This document shows positions 47,270 to 55,161 of a stretch of 64,000 nucleotides of DNA, piece after piece. Location of the stretch: NCBI GenBank assembly GCA_045613305.1, contig JAZLAU010000040.1, positions 1 to 64,000 of the forward strand, in the 5' to 3' direction. Both the position numbers and the translations under genes were made by a program. The DNA is from SFTJ01 sp045613305 (GTDB taxonomy: Bacteria > Bacteroidota > Bacteroidia > Bacteroidales > Muribaculaceae). The notes beneath the pieces were generated by a model. That model was not told the DNA's origin and searched no databases. It saw only the letters and a list, made by a program, of their open reading frames with translations. Position 1 is the first letter of the stretch; each line of letters starts with the position of its first letter.

Positions 47270-47875
47270 TTATAATTCAAAAAAATCCCTACCTTGTCTT
47301 ATTATTTCATATTCATCGGTTGAACAATCTACAACTGTCGAAGGCAATGGTTCACTTCTGCCAGCGTCAATCACAAACTCCACATCTCTTTCATAATTTT
47401 GAGCTATCAGTTCTGGCTCGCACAAGTAATCCTCATCACAACCCTCAACCGAAGTAGAAAACAACGGATGGCCCAATTCGTTCACTATTGCCTGCAATAT
47501 TTTATTATCCGGAACTCTAACGCCCACCACTTTCCTTCCTTTAAAGGCCTTAGGAAGTTTCGACGTGGCTTCAATTAAAAAAGTAAATGCTCCTGGCAAA
47601 TTGCGCTTTATCAACTTAAAGAGATCGTTATCTATTTTTGCGTACTTCGACGCCATTGATATGTCAGAACAAACAATTGAAAGATTAGATTTTGCCGATT
47701 TCATCGACTTAAGCCTGCAAATACGTTCTATCGCCTGATTATTTAAAGCATCACACGCCAATGCATACAACGAATCGGTAGGGACAATCACAATTTCCCC
47801 ATCTTGCAATGCCTTAACAACATTATCCACATAGCGCTGGTTAATGTTTTCTTCTATCATTCGTAAAATTTTCAT
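47270..47875 (-). CDS. Threonylcarbamoyl-AMP synthase family protein (Sua5/YciO/YrdC)
   Basis: 201 aa. The fold blocks are GEIVIVPTDSLYALACDA, the basic KSMKSAKSNLSIVCSD, LPGAFTFLIEAT, GVRVPDN, PLFSTSVEG and PSTVVDCS. TsaC/Sua5 makes threonylcarbamoyl-AMP for the t6A37 modification of ANN-decoding tRNAs. The KxR..SK.P ligand region is modified here (SAKSNLSIV), closer to YciO-like members, so enzymatic identity is likely but not certain. Sits 12 bp after the B3/4 gene and 22 bp before the receiver gene. Confidence 0.82.
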   Translation of the reverse strand: MKILRMIEENINQRYVDNVVKALQDGEIVIVPTDSLYALACDALNNQAIERICRLKSMKSAKSNLSIVCSDISMASKYAKIDNDLFKLIKRNLPGAFTFLIEATSKLPKAFKGRKVVGVRVPDNKILQAIVNELGHPLFSTSVEGCDEDYLCEPELIAQNYERDVEFVIDAGRSEPLPSTVVDCSTDEYEIIRQGRDFFEL

Positions 47876-47887
47876 CCTTTTGCTTGC

Positions 47888-48562
47888 TTAAAAATTCTCT
47901 ACTATTGCAGTTTCAACATCTGTGGCACTTGCGTATTTTTTCAGCAAATCGCTCATCCATTGCACTGCATCTTCCATAGGCATATCCTTTCCATAGCCGT
48001 TTATATTAATCTGAACATTAACGGTGTCTTCTGTAATTTTTGTCCTTTCTTCGTCGCTCGTGGGAGTAGCAACTCCACCCTTCATGTCGCGATAAACCGG
48101 CATGCCTTCAATGTTTAAAACACCACGGCCTATACCCTCATAATGTTCACCTGGCTCACCAACTCCCAGCATCAAGCTTTCGCCTTCTAATTTATCTGCA
48201 TCTAATCCACTTATTGCATAACCCGACTCTATCGACACCAAATTAATCATATCAACTAATGCCGTCAAACGATACAAGCCCAAACCTCTAATTATTCGTC
48301 TGCACAAAGCCTCACTCGCCACTCTATAGCGGTTTGGGTCCTTGCCCAATTTCTTATATAACTTTCTTGTTGCTGATATCGCCGGGCGTTGATTTATTGC
48401 CAACAATTCATAGTCTTGGGTTATCTTTTCTGCGGCCGCGAGTATCTGCCCCCACAATTCATCGTTTGTGGGAGTATTAATCACCTTTGCTCTGATTATG
48501 CCAATTCTCATATCAGGGCAAACGGCTGTAATTCTTTTATCAACTTCTATGCTAGGTAACAC
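47888..48562 (-). CDS. B3/4 domain protein (PheRS beta editing-like)
   Basis: 224 aa. Matches the stand-alone B3/B4 family related to the editing domain of phenylalanyl-tRNA synthetase beta: AISATRKLYKKLGKDPNRYRVASEALCRRI, LVDMINLVSIESGYAISGLDADKL, GVLNIEGMPVYRDMKGGVATPTSDEERTKIT. Stand-alone members are thought to act on mischarged aminoacyl-tRNA or similar compounds; here that is inference. First gene of the operon with the TsaC-like protein, so two possible tRNA-related genes are together. A -7 TAAGTTTG is at 48595-48602. Confidence 0.85.
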   Translation of the reverse strand: MLPSIEVDKRITAVCPDMRIGIIRAKVINTPTNDELWGQILAAAEKITQDYELLAINQRPAISATRKLYKKLGKDPNRYRVASEALCRRIIRGLGLYRLTALVDMINLVSIESGYAISGLDADKLEGESLMLGVGEPGEHYEGIGRGVLNIEGMPVYRDMKGGVATPTSDEERTKITEDTVNVQININGYGKDMPMEDAVQWMSDLLKKYASATDVETAIVENF

Positions 48563-48594
48563 TATACAGAAATTTTATAAACAACTTATTATTG

Positions 48595-48602
48595 CAAACT
48601 TA
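48595..48602 (-). promoter_or_regulatory. -7 element of the B3/4-TsaC-REC-thioredoxin operon
   Basis: TAAGTTTG on the minus strand, 32 nt upstream of the first start codon. Confidence 0.45.
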
Positions 48603-48641
48603 CAAAAAAATATTAATTATAGTCCTTACTTCTAACGAAAA

Positions 48642-48675
48642 TTTGCTCATTATCCGCAATAATTCACTATCTTTA
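48642..48675 (+). promoter_or_regulatory. mtnN-luxS promoter
   Basis: TTTG (48642-48645) and TATCTTTA (48668-48675), 22-nt spacer; slightly off consensus. Confidence 0.45.
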
Positions 48676-48706
48676 CAATATAATTAACACAACAACATTT
48701 AAAACA

Positions 48707-49384
48707 ATGAATATTGGCATAATAGTGGCAATGTCGAAAGAGCTGAACCTGCTTTTGCCTTTGCTTAACGACCCAAAACAAACAAAAGTCGACAATTTTA
48801 TTTTTCACTCTGGTTCTATTGGGAACAATCAAATAATTGCAATGCAATGCGGCATCGGAAAAGTGAACGCTGCACTTGGAGCACTTACTTTAATTAAAAA
48901 CTTCAACGTTGATTTAATCATTAACTCAGGCGTTGCCGGTGGTGGCGACAGTTCGGTTAACGTCATGGACATTATTGTAGGCGAAAAAGTAGCCTACCAC
49001 GATGTATACTGCGGTCCTGAAAGCACTTTGGGCGCAGTTCAAGGGCTTCCGTTATACTATGAAGGAAGCAAATCAATTATTAGTAAAATGGCTTTTGATG
49101 AAAGTATAAAATTAGGCCTCATTTGCTCGGGAGACCAGTTTATCGACACTATTGAACAAGTTAAACGCATAAAAAACATGTTTCCTGAAGTGTTGGCAGT
49201 TGATATGGAATCAGCAGCAATCGCCCAAACTTGCCATCTCTACGACACCCCTTTCTTGAGCATGCGCGTAATCAGCGACTCCCCTGGTGCAAACCACGAC
49301 AATGCAAAACAATATGAAAACTTTTGGGAACAAGCACCTGAGCACACCTTTAATGTGCTCCACAAACTAATTCTAAACATATAA
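48707..49384 (+). CDS. mtnN: 5'-methylthioadenosine/S-adenosylhomocysteine nucleosidase
   Basis: 225 aa. Cleaves the adenine from S-adenosylhomocysteine and methylthioadenosine. GIIVAMSKELNLLL at the N-terminus, CGIGKVNAALGALTLI, INSGVAGGG, the purine-site VDMESAAIAQTC and the catalytic-Asp segment RVISDSPG are the expected motifs. It produces S-ribosylhomocysteine, the substrate of the luxS product encoded 13 bp downstream. Confidence 0.95.
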   Translation: MNIGIIVAMSKELNLLLPLLNDPKQTKVDNFIFHSGSIGNNQIIAMQCGIGKVNAALGALTLIKNFNVDLIINSGVAGGGDSSVNVMDIIVGEKVAYHDVYCGPESTLGAVQGLPLYYEGSKSIISKMAFDESIKLGLICSGDQFIDTIEQVKRIKNMFPEVLAVDMESAAIAQTCHLYDTPFLSMRVISDSPGANHDNAKQYENFWEQAPEHTFNVLHKLILNI

Positions 49385-49397
49385 TTTTCATCATATT

Positions 49398-49883
49398 ATG
49401 AAAAAGATTCCAAGTTTTACCATAAATCACAAAAAGTTATTACGAGGCATATACGTGTCGCGCAAAGACCAAATTGAAGGCGGCGGCATTGTAACCACAT
49501 TCGACATCAGAATGAAGGAACCTAATAACGAGCCCGCCATTGGTCAAGCCGCAATACACACCATGGAACATTTAGCGGCAACGTTCCTTCGCAACCACCC
49601 CACATGGAGTTCAAAAATCGTTTATTGGGGTCCTATGGGATGCAGCACCGGAAATTACCTATTAATGCAAGGCGACTTAACTCCTAACGACATTTTGCCT
49701 CTTATGATTGAAACATTTGAATTTATCAGCAATTTTGAAGGCGAAATTCCAGGTGCTACCGCTCGTGATTGCGGCAATTACATGCTCAACAATTTGCCAA
49801 TGGCGAAATGGGAGGCCCGAAAATACTTAATTGAAGTGCTTCAAAACATGTCAGAAGCAAATATGACATACCCTAACGACTAA
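49398..49883 (+). CDS. luxS: S-ribosylhomocysteine lyase
   Basis: 161 aa. Fe/Zn enzyme splitting S-ribosylhomocysteine into homocysteine and DPD, the precursor of AI-2. Metal ligands H54 and H58 with E57 lie in IHTMEHLAA, the third ligand is C125 in ARDCGNY, and the second active-site Cys is C82 in MGCSTG. With mtnN it completes the activated methyl cycle; whether AI-2 is used as a signal here is unknown. Confidence 0.96.
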   Translation: MKKIPSFTINHKKLLRGIYVSRKDQIEGGGIVTTFDIRMKEPNNEPAIGQAAIHTMEHLAATFLRNHPTWSSKIVYWGPMGCSTGNYLLMQGDLTPNDILPLMIETFEFISNFEGEIPGATARDCGNYMLNNLPMAKWEARKYLIEVLQNMSEANMTYPND

Positions 49884-49895
49884 CTAAGTTTGAGC

Positions 49896-49963
49896 CCTCA
49901 TATGAGGCAAGTATTTTTACCACCAACTAACTATTACCCATGTCAGCCCATTGCTGGCATGGG
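49896..49963 (+). terminator. Two hairpins after luxS
   Basis: A 12-nt palindrome at 49896-49907 followed by a T-run at 49913-49917, then an 11-bp stem (49937-49947 with 49953-49963, one wobble). The first resembles a terminator; the second has no T-run. Confidence 0.5.
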
Positions 49964-49989
49964 AAAACATATTTTAAAGCCATCATAAC

Positions 49990-51261
49990 ATGATTAGCAT
50001 ATCAAAGTTGCTACAATCCGAAAAACTATGTCTCATGATTATTTTAATTATGGGAGTTTTGACATACACCTACATAAGTATGCCCAATTTTGGAATTGGA
50101 GTTTATGACGACAGCGGCAGCAACTTTTTTGCAGGCGAAAACATCCTTAAGGGCAACATCGACTATTTACGCACTCCCGTTTATCCATTAATATGCTGTT
50201 TTTTTGCTTGGATTAGCGCCGACTACGCCTTACGCATGATTGTAGTTTTGCAACTTTTCATATTTTTTTCTTCGGCAATACCACTATATTTTTCTCTTAA
50301 ACACCTCACAAAACGCACCGGGTTGTCGTTTATCATAACAGCCATTTACACCTGTTTCCCAACGTTTTTGATTTACACTAATTTAATCTTCACCGAATCT
50401 TTAGCAATTTCTTCAACAACATATTTAATTTATTTTCTCACCGCCATAGTTTTCGGCTCGCATAAAGCCCGGTCGTGTTCGGCCGCAATCATCCTTTTCC
50501 TTTTTATGGTAATGCTGCGACCTTTTTTTATTTGCTTTGCTCCTGGCGTGGCGATTGTTATTTTGTACGCTCTTTATAAGAACAAGACCAATAAGAATTT
50601 CGTAAAAACAACATTTATTTCAGGTGCAATAGCATTAGCATCTGTGGTTTCATACTGCACAGCCTACTACGTTTCATACGGTAAATTCTCATTCACTTGT
50701 GTGTATGAATTAAACCGCAACCTGGCATTGTCAAAAATGCATCTCACAGGACCTTCGCAAGGAATTGAAATGTTTAGTTTTGACACAAAACCCGACATCA
50801 ACGGCAAATCACTACACATTAAGGAAGCTTGGGTTTGGAATCCAACTAAAGAATATATAGAAGAATGCGACAAAGCATATAGCGAAAATTTCACTCGTTA
50901 CGTTAAAAACAAAATCATAGAGTTTCATTCAAGCTTGTTTATGACTCTCGACACAAAAATTCCAAACTCCACAGCAAGTTACTACATTAACCTTTTCAGC
51001 CATCTTCGGATTTATTACATATATTTTCTCATTTTTGCTTTTCTGCTTTTAGAGGTTTACCTACTTTATCGCGACAAAAGCAACGTTATAATTTCGTTTG
51101 CGCTTATCACAATTGCCGTGGCATCGATATTCACTGCAATTTGGGGTGCCGACGAACAATATGTCAGAATTATTACCCCCATGCTACCATGTGTTTTTGT
51201 TATGATTGGCATTATGTTTTGCCGTTTTGCAATATCTTTAAAAGACAGCCATGAAAAATAA
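49990..51261 (+). CDS. Polytopic GT-C-like membrane protein, copy 1
   Basis: 423 aa with about 11 hydrophobic segments. After the first helix comes an extracytoplasmic loop YDDSGSNFFAGENILKG followed by IDYLRTPVYP, the arrangement of GT-C glycosyltransferases (acidic pair in the first loop, then R-x-P-x-YP). A soluble loop (about residues 225-335) lies before the last three helices (IFTAIWGADEQYVRIITPMLP). Such enzymes use polyprenyl-phosphate sugars outside the membrane. The donor and acceptor cannot be read. It overlaps copy 2 by 11 bp, with which it shares layout and motifs. Confidence 0.65.
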   Translation: MISISKLLQSEKLCLMIILIMGVLTYTYISMPNFGIGVYDDSGSNFFAGENILKGNIDYLRTPVYPLICCFFAWISADYALRMIVVLQLFIFFSSAIPLYFSLKHLTKRTGLSFIITAIYTCFPTFLIYTNLIFTESLAISSTTYLIYFLTAIVFGSHKARSCSAAIILFLFMVMLRPFFICFAPGVAIVILYALYKNKTNKNFVKTTFISGAIALASVVSYCTAYYVSYGKFSFTCVYELNRNLALSKMHLTGPSQGIEMFSFDTKPDINGKSLHIKEAWVWNPTKEYIEECDKAYSENFTRYVKNKIIEFHSSLFMTLDTKIPNSTASYYINLFSHLRIYYIYFLIFAFLLLEVYLLYRDKSNVIISFALITIAVASIFTAIWGADEQYVRIITPMLPCVFVMIGIMFCRFAISLKDSHEK

Positions 51262-52504
51262 TAGCATTTTATCAAAACTCATACACTCCGACAACGGAAA
51301 CCGCACGCTGCTGATCATCGTGTCGATATTTATATCAATTATTTGGTTTTCTTTTCAAGATATTAGCCACACTATTGGAGGCGACACTGGCACGTATTTC
51401 ACTGCAGGAAAAGTATTTGCCAACGGTGAAATTGATTATCTGCGTACACCTGTCTACCCTGTGCTTTGTCATTTTGCGCTAATTGCTTTTGGAGATTATG
51501 CTCTTCATTTTTTAGTTGCAATCAATTTTTTGGTTTTCTACTTTTCTATTATTGTATTTCATAAGACATTATCGCTGAACATTAAAAACAAAACAATTTC
51601 TTTCGTTTTCTGCGCATTATATGCTTGGAGCATCCCTATGTTAGAACACTGTTACTGTGTTCACACCGAAAGTCTCACAATTTCAGGGATAATATTCTTA
51701 ATCCACTTAATATCTTTAATCTTATTAGGCAAGGCAAACAAAGCAATAATGATAGGCACTCCTCTACTATTGTGTTTTTTGATTTTTCTGCGACCATTCA
51801 ACCTTTGCTTTGTGCCTATATTAATAATTGTCTTTGCCATTTCACACTATAAAGGTATCCTAAACAATGCATGTGCCGCATATGTTTCAGCCGCCATTGC
51901 CGCTGTTTTAGTCTTTGGATATTGCCACGAATTCAAGCAGCAGCACGGCACTTTTGAATTGAGTCAAGTTTCATCGCTTAACCGATTTGAAATTTACGAA
52001 AAAAGCCAAAAAGTTACTGCGCCTCATATTTGCCGAGTAGAAACCATTTCAATCAATAATATTCCGATTAAATCGTGGATATGGGAAGAACGACAATTAG
52101 CAATACAGCAGACCGACAGTGTAAATAATGAAGCCATATTAGATTTTGCGTCAAGCCGAATTTCTCAAATCGATGTAAGCTCTTTTATGCAATACCCTAA
52201 CACCCGTTCTGGTTGGGGATATAACCTATCGTTTCTTTACAGTTTAGATTTAGGAACGATATATCTCTTAATTCTAATTGCCACAATCTTTGAACTGTAT
52301 TGCCTTAGAAAGCGACACTACAAACATAGCGTTTTAATCATGCTGATGTTTATAGCTTGTTACGCCACAATTTTTACCACTATTTGGGGCAGTGCAGATT
52401 GTCAACACAATCGTCTGATGCTCCCCATGTATCCTTGCTTATGCATACTTGCAGCTCTCATTTTTGACAAACTGAACGTAAAATTAAAGCCTAAAACTGA
52501 TTAA
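51251..52504 (+). CDS. Polytopic GT-C-like membrane protein, copy 2
   Basis: 417 aa paralogue of the upstream gene: GGDTGTYFTAGKVFANGEIDYLRTPVYP in the first loop, matching HTESLTI helix region, FLRPFNLCF, and near-identical end IFTTIWGSADCQHNRLMLPMYP. The acidic pair DD of copy 1 is GD here. Start within the end of copy 1, so they are translated together. As for copy 1, a GT-C glycosyltransferase is the best guess; the flavoprotein gene follows at 43 bp. Confidence 0.65.
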   Translation: MKNNSILSKLIHSDNGNRTLLIIVSIFISIIWFSFQDISHTIGGDTGTYFTAGKVFANGEIDYLRTPVYPVLCHFALIAFGDYALHFLVAINFLVFYFSIIVFHKTLSLNIKNKTISFVFCALYAWSIPMLEHCYCVHTESLTISGIIFLIHLISLILLGKANKAIMIGTPLLLCFLIFLRPFNLCFVPILIIVFAISHYKGILNNACAAYVSAAIAAVLVFGYCHEFKQQHGTFELSQVSSLNRFEIYEKSQKVTAPHICRVETISINNIPIKSWIWEERQLAIQQTDSVNNEAILDFASSRISQIDVSSFMQYPNTRSGWGYNLSFLYSLDLGTIYLLILIATIFELYCLRKRHYKHSVLIMLMFIACYATIFTTIWGSADCQHNRLMLPMYPCLCILAALIFDKLNVKLKPKTD

Positions 52505-52520
52505 TTTCAGCACAAACACC

Positions 52521-52528
52521 TATCTTTG
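52521..52528 (+). promoter_or_regulatory. Possible -7 element before the flavoprotein gene
   Basis: TATCTTTG, 19 nt before the ATG, so the flavoprotein gene may also be transcribed on its own with a very short leader. Confidence 0.4.
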
Positions 52529-52547
52529 TAATAAACAAATCTAAAAA

Positions 52548-54140
52548 ATGACGAAAACGCACTTCTCAAATAAAAAAACCGCCGTAATTATCGGTGCAGG
52601 TCCTGCTGGATTAACAGCAGCAATTGAGTTGTTGCGTCAAACCAATATACATCCTATTGTCATTGAAGCAGAGAATCAAGTGGGTGGAATTGCAAAAACC
52701 ATCAACCATAATGGTAACCGAATTGACATAGGTGGGCACCGATTCTTCTCTAAGAATGAGGACATTATGAAATGGTGGGCTTCTACGCTTCCTTTACAAG
52801 GCAAACCAGCTCTTGATGATTTGTTAACAAACAGCGAAAAAAACTTACCCTCAGAAGGCCCCGATCCCGAAAATTGCAATAAAGTGATGCTTATTCGCAA
52901 TCGCATATCGCACATTTTCTACAAAAAAAGATTCTTCAAATACCCTGTTGACCTTTCTTTTAACACAATTGCCAACCTTGGAATTCTAAACACATTACGA
53001 TGTGGCATTGGCTTTATTGTGGCAAAATTAGCCCCACGCAACGAAAATTCTCTTGAAGATTTCTATATCAATCGTTTTGGCAAACCCCTCTACAATATGT
53101 TCTTTAAGAACTACACTCAAAAAGTGTGGGGCAAAAAGCCCAACGATCTCGCTCCAGATTGGGGTGCTCAACGCGTTAATGGGCTCTCTTTATCTTCTAT
53201 AATCAAGAATATGTTTGCACATAACAGGCAACAAAATATAGACCAAAAAGGTATTGAGAAATCACTAATTGAGCAATTCATATATCCTAAATACGGCCCC
53301 GGTCAATTGTGGGAAACCGTGGCTGATAACATTATTTCACTCGGTGGCGAAATAAAAATTGGACATACAGCAACAGCAATAAATTGCGAAAACAATAATG
53401 TGCAGTCCGTTACCATTACAGATGCCCAAGGTGCTACTACAACAATAGACTGCGACTATGTGTTGTCATCAATGCCTATTAAAGAACTCATCCCTGCTTT
53501 TAATGGCTTAGACGTCCCGACTGATGTGCAAGATATTGCCAATAAGCTACCTTATCGCGATTTTATCACAGTCGGTCTTTTAGTGCACGAACTAAAAATA
53601 TCGAACTCGTCAAAAATTAAGACCTACAAAAACAGAACAGCCGACACATGGATGTACATACAAGATTCTGGTGTGATTTGTGGCAGATTGCAATTCTTCA
53701 ACAATTGGTCGCCTTATCTTGTAAACGATTATAAAAACACCATGTGGGTTGGATTAGAATATTTCTGCAACGAATGCGACAATTTATGGAATATGACCAA
53801 CGACCAACTTTCTGAATTGGCCGCAAAGGAACTTGAACAAATAGGCATAATTCACAACGCATCACACGTTATCGACTCTGTTGTAGTTAAGGTAAAAAAA
53901 GCGTACCCTGCATATTTTGGCAATTATCAAGAACTGCCTTCAGTCGTATCATGGATTAACACCATAAACAATCTTTATTGCATTGGGCGCAACGGGCAGC
54001 ATCGTTATAATAATATGGACCACTCAATGCTAACCGCCATTGAAGCCGTAAAATGCATAAAAAACAATTTAACTTCTAAGGACAACGTGTGGAATGTTAA
54101 TGCCAAACAAGATTACATTGAAACTAACAATAGTCGGTAA
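52548..54140 (+). CDS. FAD-dependent oxidoreductase, UDP-galactopyranose-mutase-like
   Basis: 530 aa. Dinucleotide fold GAGPAG at residues 16-21, then IEAENQVGGIAKT and IDIGGHRFFSK, the FAD block of the UGM/protoporphyrinogen-oxidase-like group. Further UGM-like features are the YKKRFFKYPV segment, FFKNYTQKVWGKKPNDLAPDWGAQR and the C-terminal GRNGQHRYNNMDHSMLTA. It is longer than classical UGM (about 380 aa). Together with two GT-C-like genes it suggests a polyprenyl-linked sugar or glycolipid modification path. Substrate unknown; a desaturase-type reaction is an alternative. Confidence 0.75.
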   Translation: MTKTHFSNKKTAVIIGAGPAGLTAAIELLRQTNIHPIVIEAENQVGGIAKTINHNGNRIDIGGHRFFSKNEDIMKWWASTLPLQGKPALDDLLTNSEKNLPSEGPDPENCNKVMLIRNRISHIFYKKRFFKYPVDLSFNTIANLGILNTLRCGIGFIVAKLAPRNENSLEDFYINRFGKPLYNMFFKNYTQKVWGKKPNDLAPDWGAQRVNGLSLSSIIKNMFAHNRQQNIDQKGIEKSLIEQFIYPKYGPGQLWETVADNIISLGGEIKIGHTATAINCENNNVQSVTITDAQGATTTIDCDYVLSSMPIKELIPAFNGLDVPTDVQDIANKLPYRDFITVGLLVHELKISNSSKIKTYKNRTADTWMYIQDSGVICGRLQFFNNWSPYLVNDYKNTMWVGLEYFCNECDNLWNMTNDQLSELAAKELEQIGIIHNASHVIDSVVVKVKKAYPAYFGNYQELPSVVSWINTINNLYCIGRNGQHRYNNMDHSMLTAIEAVKCIKNNLTSKDNVWNVNAKQDYIETNNSR

Positions 54141-54166
54141 TTATAAATTGTTGAAAAATTAAAATA

Positions 54167-54196
54167 TTGATAGGCTTATTTTTTTAGTTATATTTG
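54167..54196 (+). promoter_or_regulatory. Promoter of the AraC-type regulator
   Basis: TTG (54167-54169), 19-nt spacer, TATATTTG (54189-54196). Confidence 0.65.
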
Positions 54197-54258
54197 TAAA
54201 TAATTAAATAACAAATATCCTCAATTCGTATAATACCACACTTATAAAACTAAAAGTG

Positions 54259-55140
54259 ATGAAAGGCAAGCAAATAAATCTAGTAACGCCCGACAATAAT
54301 ATGCCACTGTTCGATATCCCTGGCGACTTTATTGTTTTAGACGATATCACTGGAGATTTGTTGAAATTTTACGCTCAATTCCCCTGCAAACTCGAAACCT
54401 GTGTATTTACTTATATCACCTCTGGCTCTGTATCAGCAACAATCAACCTATGGGACTATAACTTATCGGCCAATGATTTAGTGGTTATAGTACCCGGAAC
54501 ATTTATTCAAATCAAGGAGGTAAGTCCTGATTTGAAAATATCGGTTGCAGCTTATTCATCGGCCTTCGTAAAGAATTTAAATCTTTGGAAATCATTATCG
54601 CCCATCATAAGTCAAATCTTCAGCAAACCAATCTTTCACTTGTCGGAAGAATTAGGCATTTTGCTGTCAGATATCATTTCTCTCATACGACGAGCCAACT
54701 CTACCAAACCAGATTTAATATCACCAAACATGGCGCATCACGTCATGAATATTATAATCGAGACCATTGTACAAGGTTTAAATGCTAACCTTGCCTCGTG
54801 CGACAAAACCAACAACACACGTGAACAACAAATTTTGCACGAATTCCTTCAACTGGTTTTTGAAAACTATCGAGAACAACATAAAATTTCATTCTATGCT
54901 CGTGAAGTGAACCTTACACTATCGCATTTTTGTAATGTTATCAGCAAAACCACTGGCATGACAGCTCAAGAGATTATAATGAACATGATAATAATGGACG
55001 CAAAAACCCAGCTAAAAGCCACTCGCGCTCAAGTTTCAAACATAGCATATTCATTAGGATTCTCCACACCAACCACTTTCACCAGATATTTCAGAACATA
55101 CACAGGCATGACGCCTCAAGAATATCGCAATAGCAAATAA
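54259..55140 (+). CDS. AraC-family transcriptional regulator
   Basis: 293 aa from the ATG at 54259 (a GTG directly before it is also possible). The N-terminal about 150 residues are a cupin-like ligand domain (VFTYITSGSVSATINL ... NDLVVIVPGTFIQIK). The C-terminal 100 residues carry two HTH units: FYAREVNLTLSHFCNVISKTTG and VSNIAYSLGFSTPTTFTRYFRTYTGMTPQEYR, the latter the AraC signature. fbp starts 21 bp after its stop, so it may be co-transcribed with and sense a metabolite relevant to gluconeogenesis; inference. Confidence 0.88.
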   Translation: MKGKQINLVTPDNNMPLFDIPGDFIVLDDITGDLLKFYAQFPCKLETCVFTYITSGSVSATINLWDYNLSANDLVVIVPGTFIQIKEVSPDLKISVAAYSSAFVKNLNLWKSLSPIISQIFSKPIFHLSEELGILLSDIISLIRRANSTKPDLISPNMAHHVMNIIIETIVQGLNANLASCDKTNNTREQQILHEFLQLVFENYREQHKISFYAREVNLTLSHFCNVISKTTGMTAQEIIMNMIIMDAKTQLKATRAQVSNIAYSLGFSTPTTFTRYFRTYTGMTPQEYRNSK

Positions 55141-55161
55141 CAACTATATTAGAAAAAACAT

